A DNA stretch of 64,000 nt from Rhizomys pruinosus (taxonomy: Eukaryota; Chordata; Mammalia; Rodentia; Spalacidae), in contig VZQC01013302.1 of NCBI GenBank assembly GCA_009823505.1, positions 4,478,676 through 4,542,675 of the forward strand, read 5' to 3'. The translations under genes and the position numbers were made by a program. The notes beneath the pieces were generated by a model. The model ran no database searches. It was not told where the DNA came from and saw nothing but the letters and a program-made list of their open reading frames with translations. Below are positions 35,924 through 46,474 of this stretch, one piece after another (the first letter of the stretch is position 1; each line of letters opens with the position of its first letter).

Positions 35924-36397
35924 TGTAAGAGAAGCTCACACTGACTCCATTTTGAGTATAGCCACCATTTTAAGCAATTACTGGAACCTGCACAATCCAG
36001 GGAAAAGGTCAATTGCTCAAAGACAGTTGCTTAAGGCCTCAAGAATAGCTAACTTAAACTTGCTGAAGATAACTGTTGGTATGTGAGGGCAGATGAACTG
36101 ACCCAACATTTCCTCATTCCAGTTGCAGGATTGTGTCTAAAGATAACTGTTGGTATGTGGGTTGCTGTTGGGCTGACCTAACCATGAGCCATAAGCCTGT
36201 TATTATCTAATAAGGCTAAAAGTTACCCAAACCCTGCTAAAATTTCCCTAGACCCTGAATAAAAGGCCTGTGAGCCAAGTTATCGGGGCCAGAGCCTTTT
36301 CCCTCCCACCCCAGCATGCTGGTTTACTTTTTCCCTGAAATAAAGTCTTGTTTTTCCATCCTTCAGTGTGTCTGGTGTGGATTCTCGAACCCTAACA
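35924..36397 (+). repeat. 3' LTR of the ERV
   Basis: 474 bp, TG...CA, collinear with the 5' LTR. AATAAA is retained in 'gaaataaagtcttg' near 36,340. Confidence 0.97.
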
Positions 36398-36402
36398 ACA
36401 CA

Positions 36403-36560
36403 TGCCAGGCGTGGTGGCACATGCCTTTAATCCTAGCACTCGGGAGGCAGAGGCAGGCGTATCTTTGTGAGTTCAAGGCAAGCCTGGTCTACAGAGTAAG
36501 TTCCAGGACAGCTGGGGCTACAAGGAGACCCTGTCTCGAAAAGACCAAAAGAAAAAAAAA
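36403..36560 (+). mobile_element. B1 SINE
   Basis: It begins a few bases after the ERV target duplication ('gccaggcgtggtggcacatg') and ends in an A run. Full length and well conserved. Confidence 0.95.
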
Positions 36561-37079
36561 AAGACAATGTTACTTATCTTAGTTGGATATATTGTGAACA
36601 GGCTCACTATGCCTTGTACTCCTCTTATAATCTGGGCATGTGACCTTAATTTCTTATGACACTTTATCCCCTTGACCCAAAATAATATATGGAAGTGTTC
36701 ATGCATACTTCACATATATGACAATCACTGTAAATGCCACTTATACCAATGAAAATAATGAGATAATAATCTCAATTCTGTTCTAAGACATGGATGGGTT
36801 AAATTGATAACACATGTTTGTAGTTTTGTATTTGCTCTTTGAGAACAGTAAGGGTCATAGGGGACATAAAACTCTAAAAAGGATCCAGTTTAAGTCCTCA
36901 TTTCACACTGGATATAATGTTTCTAAAAAAGGAAGAGAAAGCCCTTTTTCAGAAGCATAGTTCTGAGAGAAATCTCAAAGTACAATTACTCAAAAATGTT
37001 AGGGTCTTTATTTGCTAATAAGGATGCTAAACTTCAGGCTGTCTTTATGATACCACTGCCATAATGTGTCATTTTGTCA
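36561..37079. other. No feature recognised
   Basis: Non-coding sequence. Confidence 0.5.
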
Positions 37080-37800
37080 TAACCCACCCCTTTCTTTGCT
37101 GCTGGTGGAAGAGTAAACTTGTACAGCCACTATGTTAAACAGTGTGGAAGAAGTTCCTTATAGTTATAGAAAAAGATGTGTCATATGGTCCCTCTTTGCC
37201 ATCTTTGGGCATATACCTTAAGGATTCTATATTCTACCACAGATATACTTGTGCATCAATGCTCATTTTTGTTCTAATAACAAGTCAGGAAATGGAAACA
37301 GCCTAGACATGTGTCAAATAATGAGTGGGTAATGTAATGAAAATGTGACATGTTTACATGGTGAAATATTGAGGAAAAGGAAATTATGAAATTGGCAGGT
37401 AAATGGAAGGATCTTGAGAAAATCACAGTGCCAGCGAACCAACAACCAGAATTACAAAGGTTCCATATTTTCTCACATTTGTGGATATTAGCTTTGAAGG
37501 TTTATGTAAATGTGCTTCATTTGGAATCCTCATTTAAGTCAGGAAGCTAAACAGAAGTCATCTGGGGGGCTTTCAAGGAAGGAAAATATAACACAGTGAC
37601 ATAGGCGGAAACTAGAATAATGAAGCAAGCAGGGATTAATTTGGATGAGGGATGGTAGAGCAGGATGGAAGTGGGAGTACTGGGGGAGGGGTGGAAACTA
37701 ATGATAAACCCTTTTGAAAGATTCATAAAGCAATCAACTACTGTAGAACCTTCAGTAAATACATGAATACAGATATATAAAAAGAGTTCAGATAGAATTA
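37080..37800 (+). mobile_element. Old L1 3' end
   Basis: Strongly diverged ORF2 C-terminal text ('ttgctgctggtggaagagta', 'ctcacatttgtggatatta') with a 3' part containing a GGGAGGGG run near 37,685. Older than the other L1s here. Confidence 0.75.
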
Positions 37801-38225
37801 TGTTATGATAGAAAGAAAATGCCTTGACTTAACAAGACAGTGTAACAATAAAATGCCCAGTGCCAGAAATGAATAACCTCTTTTGGATATGTTGACTAGT
37901 GCGTTCCTACTCCCAAAATTATAGGCTATTGAGTTTCTCTGGCTTATCATCCAGAATTTCATGGTAAGTCCTTATCACTGAGGAAACCAGATATATGCTT
38001 CATAGAACATGGAAAATTCAAACTGGCTAGCTTTCATAATGCTGAAAAATAGGTATAGAAGAACAAACATTCACTATCAAAGGCAAAGAAAATATTTTCA
38101 ACATATTAAAATATATTCAGAAAATATTTTTAAAATCATAAAAGAAAACTTACCTAAGTGTAAGGGAAAATATATCTATTAAGGTACAAATGGCATATAG
38201 AACACATTATATAATAGTCAAGGTA

Positions 38226-39131
38226 ACAGAAATAAATGTACATTGCTCAATAATTTTTCTGGGTATCAAGTATCTTAATCGCCCCATAGAGAGACACAGA
38301 CTAAGAGGTTAGACTGCAATGCAAAATCAACCTTACATTGACTACAAGTATATGGAACAAAAACAGGATCTCAAAAGATGTAAGAGAGAAAGACCAAGGC
38401 ACATATAAAGGGAGTACCATCAGAATAACAGCTGATTTTTCAATGGAGGATTTGAAAGCCATAAATTCTTTAATTTTCTACAGCTTAAGGAATACCACAG
38501 AAGTCAATCCTGACTATATATTCAAAGAAATTATCAGTCATAAAAAAGAATAAGTATATTTTCATGGTTATTGATTAAAGAAATGTATGATGAATAAGAC
38601 ACATTTACAGACACTACTGGAAGCCATACCTTTGGTCTGAAGAGATGGTTACATACATGCAAGAAATAAACAATTCTCAACAAGTTAATCAAAAGAGATC
38701 TAAGAAAATACCACCTACCAACAAAGTAACAGAAATAAATGTACATTGTTCAAAACTTATTCTTGGTATCTATTATCTTAATCCCCCCCATAGAGAGACA
38801 CAGACTAAGAGGTTAGATTGCAATGCAAGATTCACCTTACATTGACTACAAAAACACACTTGATAAACATTCATGGACAGGAGCTCAGAATAAAGGTATG
38901 GGCAGTAGTATTTTATGCAAGCAGCAGAAGAAATAAGGAGAGATATTTGATACTTATTAAAAAAGAAGTCCAACAGACTATTATAATCCTAAACAGATAT
39001 GGACCAAAAATACTGACACCTAATTTCATAAGAGAAATTTGATTGTATTTAAAGTCACAGATTAACCACAACATAGTGATAGTGGGTGCCTCCTTCAACA
39101 CACCATTCTCAAAAATAGGCACTTCCTTTGG
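38226..39131 (+). mobile_element. Old L1: ORF1 C-terminus and ORF2 start
   Basis: An ORF at 38,338-38,553 contains the L1 ORF1 C-terminal motif 'GTYKGSTIRITADFS'. The ORF2 endonuclease start follows from about 38,760. A segment of about 118 bp occurs twice (38,226-38,343 and 38,724-38,843). The element is cut at 39,131. Confidence 0.8.
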
Positions 39132-39500
39132 AGTCCTAGTTTGTCTTCTGTTGCTGTGATAACACTGAACAAAAGCAACTTGTAGGGGGAAAGGATCAGG
39201 TAACTTTATAGGGAAGCCAGAAAAGAATCCAGAATCAAAACCTGAAGCAGAGACTATTGAAGAACACTTCTTATTGGCTTTCCTCCCCCTGGTTTACTTA
39301 GAAACTTTTCATATATAGCTCAGACCCAAATGATTAAGGATGTCTCTGCTTACATTGGGCCACTGCTACATCAATTAACAACTAAGAAAATGCATCACAG
39401 TGATGACCTTAGGCCAGTCTGATTAAAGTATTTGCTCAATTGCTATCCCTTTACCCCAGCGAATCTACTTTGTGTCAAGTTGATGGAAAATAATGGACCT
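39132..39500. mobile_element. Rodent retroelement (same family as 22,826)
   Basis: 'Gtcctagtttgtcttctgtt', 'gctgtgataacactgaaca' and the end 'tgtgtcaagttgatggaaa'. Inserted into the old L1, which resumes afterwards. Confidence 0.6.
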
Positions 39501-39504
39501 AACT

Positions 39505-39880
39505 GATATCAACAGACTATTCCAACTAAACACTAAACAACAATGCATTCTTCTCAGTAGCCTATGGAATTGTTTTCGAAATAGACCATGTGTTAAGATA
39601 CAAAGAAATAAAACAAATATAATAAATTTAAATAATATCCTACATTTACTCTGACCACATTGGATTAAAGATTAATATTAATGGCAGTAGAAACTGCATG
39701 AAGCATACAGACTTGTGGAAATGAAAGAACACCTGATAATTGTGTCAAGATAGAACTCATAAAGGAAATTAAGTAAGTCCTATAATTGAATGAAAATGAA
39801 AATACATCAAAATTTATTGGATGCATTGAATAGAGCACTATATAAAAAAGTGAATAGCACTAATTTCATACACTGAAATT
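39505..39880 (+). mobile_element. Old L1 ORF2 endonuclease remnant
   Basis: Continues the L1 after the insertion: 'atcaacagactattccaact', 'ctctgaccacattggatta'. Degraded by stops. Confidence 0.7.
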
Positions 39881-40140
39881 TTTGAGCCCACTCAAATTAA
39901 TGATTTCATTATGTACCTGCTTGTTTTAAAGACTTCTGCAGTTTCAACAGATCCATTGTTGACTATTTTTCTGATTACCATAGTCTCTCACACCATAAAA
40001 TTGTTGAGGCCTCTATCAGCATGCTGAAATTTGGATTTTTCCCTTTCTTTGTATTAGTGGTAGAATCTAAGGGGCATCTTTAATTATTTCTAGATCACTC
40101 TGTTCCTCATCAATATCTGCCTTCTCCCATAGATTCCAGG
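39881..40140. other. No feature recognised
   Basis: Short non-coding spacer between L1 pieces. Confidence 0.5.
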
Positions 40141-40144
40141 ATAA

Positions 40145-41276
40145 GCCTTGTATTATTGGTCAAATCCTTCTATATGCTGTCTACAAGAAACCCATCTCAC
40201 CCTCAAGGACACACACCACTTTAGAGTGAAAGGATGGAAAAAATGTTCTAAGAGAATGCTACCAAGAAACAAACTGGAGTGGCTATTCTAATACCAGACA
40301 AAATAGATCTCAAAGTAAAACTAATCAGAAGATACAAAGAGGGCCATTACATCCTTGTCAAAGGAACAATTACCCACGAAGACTCCACAATCCTGAACAA
40401 ACTCTGTTGCACCTAACGTTATAAACACTAATCTGAGGGACCTCAAGACAGAGATTAATCCTAACACACTAACAGTGGTGGACTTCCACACCCCCACTGA
40501 GACCCTTGGATAGATCAACTGTGCAAAAAATAAACATAGAGACATCAGAACTGAATAATACAATACACCAAATGGACCTCATAGATATCTACAGAATATT
40601 CCACCCAAACACCAGAGAATATACTTTCTACTCAGCACCTAATGGACATTCTCCAAAATCTACCACACACTGGGGCACAAGAGAAATCTCAACAAACACA
40701 AAAGGATTGAAATTATTCCATCCATTCTAACAGACCATAGTACAATAATGCTCAATATGAACACCAGAATAAGCTCAACTTGCTACAAGAACAAATGGAG
40801 AGGAAACAACACAATACTGAAAAATGAATGGGTCAGGGAAGAAATAAAAAGTTAAATAAATGTATTCACGGAACTGCAAGAAAAAGACAATATAACACAC
40901 CAAAACCTAAAGGATACTTTAAAAGCAGTCTTGAGAGGGAAATTTATAGCCATAAGTCCCCACATTAAAAAACAAAACAAAACAAAAAACAGAAAAGGAA
41001 GAAATAAATGATTTAACACTACAGCTAAAAGCATTTGAGAGACAGCAACAAATAAACCCTAAATCCAAAAATAACAAAAATTGGAGCAAAAATCAATGAA
41101 ATAGAAACAAAGAAAACAATACATAGAATCAACAAATCCAAAAGCTGGTTCTCTGAAAAATAAACAAAGTAGACACACTTCTAGCCAAGTTAACTAAAAA
41201 AAAAAAGAGCAATAAATAAAATACCTGGTAATAAATCTAACTAAAGATACCAAAGATTTCTACCACAAAAAATTAC
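40145..41276 (+). mobile_element. L1 ORF2 fragment with internal deletion
   Basis: Endonuclease domain text (ORF 40,506-40,730 'HQMDLIDIYRIFHPNTREYT') continues to the start of the reverse-transcriptase region. It then jumps at about 41,207 to a later ORF2 segment ('ataaatctaactaaagatac'), so nearly 2 kb of ORF2 is missing. Confidence 0.82.
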
Positions 41277-41319
41277 CTCTGGGTTGTTAGATAATTGTTT
41301 CCTTGATTTGTTGGATAGC

Positions 41320-41455
41320 TAAATCATTGGCTGGTGTGGCTTTCAGGACGGAATCATCCTGCTAGCTGGTACTAAAGGTGGGCCTGTTAAATCGTTCGCT
41401 GGTGTGGCTGTCAGGGCAGAGTCGACATGCTAGCTGGTATTAAAGGTGGGCCTGT
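41320..41455 (+). repeat. 68-bp tandem repeat in the L1 5' UTR
   Basis: Two units (41,320-41,387 and 41,388-41,455) share 'gctggtgtggct', 'tgctagctggta' and 'taaaggtgggcctgt'. Tandem monomers at the 5' end serve as promoter in mouse L1. Whether these two units did so is inference. Confidence 0.9.
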
Positions 41456-41663
41456 CGCCAATGTGAGAATTGAGTGTGCAGAGCTTAGATCAGGGACTTC
41501 CCAGGACCACCTGAAGCACAGAGTACCCAGGCATATACACCCCCCAACCCTGAAGGAGGAAAGCAAAGCAAACCTTCATTATAGTGAAGAGGCATTTGTG
41601 ATTCACGTTGGAATGCAGGAAAAAGTGGAAACCCACATGCCAGGGACACAATGAAAGGACAAC

Positions 41664-42703
41664 ATGGGAAAGGTGCAGAATAATTCCACACCAAGTGCTA
41701 CCAACCCTGTGGGAGATTCCAACAGTGGGATCCCCCTGGGGATGGCCCAGGATACAGATCTTAGAGTAACAATTGCAGAAATATTCAAAGAAATCAAAGA
41801 ATATAAAGAACAAGTCAGACAACTATGCAGAGAGAATGAGGAACTCAAGAAAGACCTAGAGGAAGTGGAAACACTGGAAAAGGACACAAACCAGTGAAGA
41901 AGGAACTATAGGAAGAGATTGAGAAGCTCCAAAAGGAAGTGGAAATACTAAAGAAATCACAGGATGGAATGAAAAAGGAAATTGAACACTCATCCAATCA
42001 AGAGAAAAGGAATGTAAAAAGCCTCAGAAATAGAATGGAGGAAGCAGAACAAATAATATCAGACCTGGAAGACAACAAAGAACAACTAAAAAGCAAAGGT
42101 AAACATTATGAAAAATTTAAAAATACACAAAAGTGGAACAACCATGAAATATGGGACACTATGAAAAGATCAAACATCCATATCATAGGAATAGAGGAAG
42201 GAGAAGAATCCCAAGAAAATGGTATTGATCAGATCTTCAACAGAATAATAGATGAAAATTTCCCCACACTAAAAACAAAACAAACACATACAAATACAAG
42301 AAGCACATAGAACTCCAAACAGACAAGATCAGAAAAGAAGCTCCCCACGCCATATCATAGTTAAAACACTAAGTGCCCAAAACAAAGATGAAATTCTGAA
42401 AGCCACAAGAGAAAAACAACAAGTAACATATAAGGGGAAACTCATCAGAATTACAACGGACTTCTCAGGGCAAACCATGAAAGCAAGAAGAACATGGAGC
42501 AAAGCATTCCCAGTGTTAAAGGACTATAAATGCCAATCTAAGTTACTATATGCAGCAAAAATGACGATTATAGACGGAGAGAGAAAAATCTTCCATGGCA
42601 TAAACAAGATGACAAAATACATGTCCAGAAAACCAACCCTTCAGAAAATACTTGAAGCAATTCAAAGGACAGAAGAGAGGAGCAACTATCCAGAAGCAAT
42701 GTA
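41664..42703 (+). pseudogene. L1 ORF1 (RNA-binding protein) pseudogene
   Basis: L1 ORF1p is a trimeric RNA-binding protein that coats L1 RNA. The first open piece (41,664-41,897) has a charged heptad-like region ('CRENEELKKDLEEVE'), the coiled coil. The second (41,939-42,310) continues the coil and has 'NHEIWDTMKRSNIHIIGIEE', the start of the RNA-recognition domain. The third (42,477-42,704) covers the C-terminal domain. Stops after 41,897 and 42,310 and frame changes break it. Confidence 0.9.
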
Positions 42704-43387
42704 GGAAGCAATGCGTGCTTGGTGGACACTGTGGGGAACTGACTTCTCAGCGCGAAGGCCAGCCAGCTACTTCCCATAGCATGAACTGGGTGGTACTTCC
42801 AACTCAGGCCCTTAGCCTGGACCCATGAGACATGTGTTCCATTCTTGGCCATGACTTCCCACCTGCCCAGAGACTGCTGAACCTGGAAAGGAATTTCAGG
42901 CTGATGGCTGTAGGCGTATTTTCAGCCTATGTCCACTCATAACACCAGCTACACAGATTGTGGTCCACAAGAGGACCTCTTTCCAACCCACTGGCCACCC
43001 AAATGAAATGCAGGCCTACCTTGGCCTGTATACATGCAATAATTAATAAAAAATTATGGCCAGGTATTCAGTGATGATGCTACTCTGAAATTCAAATGTA
43101 TTCCTTGCTACAGCCTGCTCTTATAAACTAAATGATGTCAGTTCCCAGAGACAATCATAGGCTCCCCAACTTTTTGCCACTGTACACCCTTGCCCCACCC
43201 AGCATAAGGCACCTAGGCCATGTTGTTTTCTCCTCCTTGGGGTGGGGTCAGAACCTGGCCATGTGGTGCCCTGAGGCGTGATAACAGAGAACTAGCCTAC
43301 AATTCAAACTTGATCTTCCTACAAAGCACCTAGAAAGAGAAATTAATAAAAACATAACTTCAGAAGTAGAACCCAAGACTAAAAAAT
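42704..43387 (+). other. Long L1 inter-ORF spacer
   Basis: About 680 bases without coding potential separate ORF1 and ORF2. Mouse and human L1 spacers are known to be only tens of bases. Part of it recurs on the minus strand at 2,290-2,880. Confidence 0.75.
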
Positions 43388-44500
43388 GCAAATGGATAAT
43401 AAGGTGAAAGGAAGTGACATGCATCTTTCAATTATAACCTTAAATATTAATGGACTAAACTCCCCAATCAAAAGACATAGACTGTGATATTTGATTAGGA
43501 AACAAAACCCATCTACATGCTGTCTGCAAGTAAAACCATTTTACTTTCAAGGAAAGGCACCAACTTCAGGTGAAGGGATGGAAAAAAATATTCCAAGTAA
43601 ATGGTACCAAATATAAAGCAGGTGTTGCTATTTCAATATCAGACAAAATTGACTTCAAAGTAAAAGAAATCATAAGAGAAAAAGAGGGCTATTATCTTTA
43701 TCAAAGGAACAATTGACCATGAAAATTTCACAATCATGAATATGAATATATATGCACCAAACTCTGGTGCATCAACCTTTGTAAAGACAATTCTTCAGGA
43801 CCTCAAGGCACAGATTAACCCCAGCACACTAATAGTAGGGGATTACAATAACCTACTAAGTCATCTGGACAGATCAACCGGACAAAGAGTAATCAGAGAG
43901 ACCTCTGAACTGAATGATACGAAACACCAAATGGACATCTACTGAATAGTCCACCCAAATACCAGAGAATACACTTTCTATTCAGCACCCCACAGAACAT
44001 TCTCCAAAATCGGCCACATACTGGGACACAGAATAAAACCTCAACAAATACAAAAATATTGAAATTATTTCATGCATTCTCTCAGACCACAGTGCAATAA
44101 AGCTCAATATCAGAACCAGGATAACCCCTACTATCTACAAGAACACAAGGAGACTAAACAACACACTCCTGAATAATGAATGGGTCAAGGAAGAAATAAA
44201 GAAAGAAATAAAAGCATTCCTGGAATTGAATGACAATGATAATACAACACAACAAAACCTGTGGGATACTTTAAAAGCACTCCTAAGAGGGACATTTATA
44301 GCCCTGAGTGCCTACATCAGAAAAACAGAAAGAGCACAAGTGATGGATCTAACACTGCAGCTAAAAACATTTGAAAGAGAACAACAAATGAACCCTAAAC
44401 GCAACATACAGGAAGAAATAACAAAAATCAGAGCAGAAATCAATGAAATAGAAACAAAGAAAACAATACAAAAAAATCAATGAATCCAAAAGTTGGTTCT

Positions 44501-44759
44501 TTTTTTAAAAAATAAATACCTGTACTCATTCTTTTTTATTTTATTTATTCATTTATTTGTGTTTATGAATATGCTATCTGCATGTAGGTTTGTGAACCTG
44601 TGTTGTGAAATGACGAGGAGGTCAGAAGAGGGCGTCGGATTCCCCTGGAACTGGTGTTAAAGATGGTTCTCAGCTGTCATGTGGGTGCCGGGGATAGAAC
44701 CCGGGTCCTCTGCAAGAGCAGTCGTTGCTCTTAACTGGTAGGCCATCTCTCCAGCCCCC
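44501..44759 (-). mobile_element. B2-type SINE in L1 ORF2
   Basis: Head at 44,759 ('ccagcccc' reversed), A-rich tail at left. Target duplications 'aaaagttggttct' (44,488-44,500) and 'aaaagtcggttca' (44,760-44,772). It lacks the doubled 'actccaattccagg' unit. Confidence 0.94.
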
Positions 44760-45498
44760 AAAAGTCGGTTCATTGAGAGAATAAACAAGATAGACAGACC
44801 TCTATCCCAGTTAACCAAAAGAAAGAAAAAGCTACTCTAAATCAACAGAATTTGTGATGAAAATGAAAACATCACAAGAGACAATGAAAAGATCCAGAAA
44901 ATCATATGGGAATACTTAAAAAACCTATACTCTACTAAGTTTAAAATCCTAGAAGAAATGAATGAATAACTGAAACCCTGGAAATCACCAGGAAGAGATT
45001 GATAGCTTAAACAGACCCATAACATATTAAGAAATTGAAGATGTAATAAGACACCTCCCAACTAGTAAAAGAGCCCAGGCCTAGATGGTTTCATGGCAGA
45101 ATTCTATAAAAATTTCAAAAAGACTTAAAACCAGTATTACTCAAATTGTTCAGAAGGATTCAAGCAGAGGAAAATCTCCCAAATTCCTTCTATGAAGCCA
45201 GTATCACTCTAATAACAAAACCAGGCAAAGATATAAACAAAAAGGAGAACTATAGATACATCTCATTAATGAACACAGATGCAAAATTCCCAATAAAATA
45301 CTTGTAAACCACATACAGAATCACATCAAAAATATCATCCAATAGTGCAACAACTCAAGTATTACTGAGCAAAGTGCATTTCTACAGTATTCAGTGTTGT
45401 TATTCAGTTTTCTAACTTTAAACAGACTATGATAACTGGCAGCAAAGAAGGTCCTTGAAATAGACTGCCTCTGCTTGAGAACTTATGATGTAATTATT

Positions 45499-45650
45499 TT
45501 CTTTTTGGTCTTTGTGAGACAGGATCTCCCTATAGCCCCAGCTGTCCTGGAACTCACTCTGTAGACCAGGCTGGCCTTGAACTCACAAAGATCCACCTGC
45601 CTCTGCCTCCTGAGTGCTAGGATTAAAGGCATGCACCACCACACCCAGCT
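45499..45650 (-). mobile_element. B1 SINE
   Basis: Reverse B1 with perfect 16-bp duplications 'ttatgatgtaattatt' at 45,483-45,498 and 45,651-45,666. Confidence 0.97.
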
Positions 45651-46117
45651 TTATGATGTAATTATTGCATGCAGCTAATATACTATTTAAACATTAAAGA
45701 TACTCCTAAATTATTTGATGGTAGACTATGATTAAGACATTACACTCCAAAAATCATTATGCAGAAGGAAACCCTTACTGACGTGCTTCTGCTTTAAATA
45801 TTGTGCCTCCAAATGAAGACCAGTAAGCATGCATCCTGTCTTGATCCCCCTGCATTGGCCTCCATGATACTGCCGAGGTAATCCAACAATGGCAGTCCAT
45901 ATTCTGAGGAGGCTGAATTCCCATTAGCTGCTTAGTTCACAAACTGGGTATCTCAGTATTTCTCAGGTTGAGTTGTTGCAATATTAGATTATCCAGTTGG
46001 TTGTTACAGAAAATCCTTAACTGTAATTGATGGTTGTTGCCATAATAGTATATTGCCTGTATTTCTACCTCTAGTAATGGGCTTTATGTGCAAGATTTCA
46101 ATATCCTTGAGCCTGGA

Positions 46118-46474
46118 TGTATTAGCCACTTTTCTGCTGCTGTGATAAAACACCATGACCAAGGGAACTTATAACAGGAAGAGCTTATTTGAGTTTACAA
46201 TTGATGGTTCCAGGGAATTAGAGTCCATTGTGGTAGGAAACATGGTGGCTGGGGCTGGAGCAGCAAGCTGAGGGTCACATCTCGCAATCAGCACAGGAAA
46301 CAGAGAGAGATACTGGAGACGCAAGACTTGTTAAACTCAATAAGCTGGCCCCCAGTGACACACTTCCTTCAGCACGGCCACACCTTCTAAGACCTCCAAG
46401 AACAGTGCCACCAACTGGAGACAAAATATCTGAATACTTAAGCCTATGGGGGACATTTCATTCAAACCACCACA
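46118..46474. mobile_element. Rodent retroelement (family uncertain)
   Basis: 'Tattagccacttttctgctg', 'gtgataaaacaccatgacc', then 'gacacacttccttcagc' and the end 'cattcaaaccaccaca'. Resembles the 22,826 and 39,132 repeats in its first part but differs later. Confidence 0.6.

Larger units (their letters stand above)
28044..36397 (+). mobile_element. Complete endogenous retrovirus (non-coding, ERV1-like)
   Basis: Two 474-bp direct LTRs flank a 7.4-kb interior. Target duplications of 4 bp (ACAC at 28,040-28,043 and 36,398-36,401) fit gammaretrovirus-like integration. A primer-binding site for tRNA-Gln and a polypurine tract are in place. The interior has no recognisable gag, pol or env ORF on either strand. 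Only a short Met-Gly start survives at 28,999. It contains B1 elements and a large inverted/direct repeat block (31,867-33,340). By eye the LTRs differ at about 26 of 474 positions, so the insertion is not very recent. Confidence 0.92.

Noticed and set aside
41320..41455. CRISPR-like repeat or satellite array
   Set aside because: Only two directly adjacent units without spacers, at the 5' end of an L1 in a mammalian genome.
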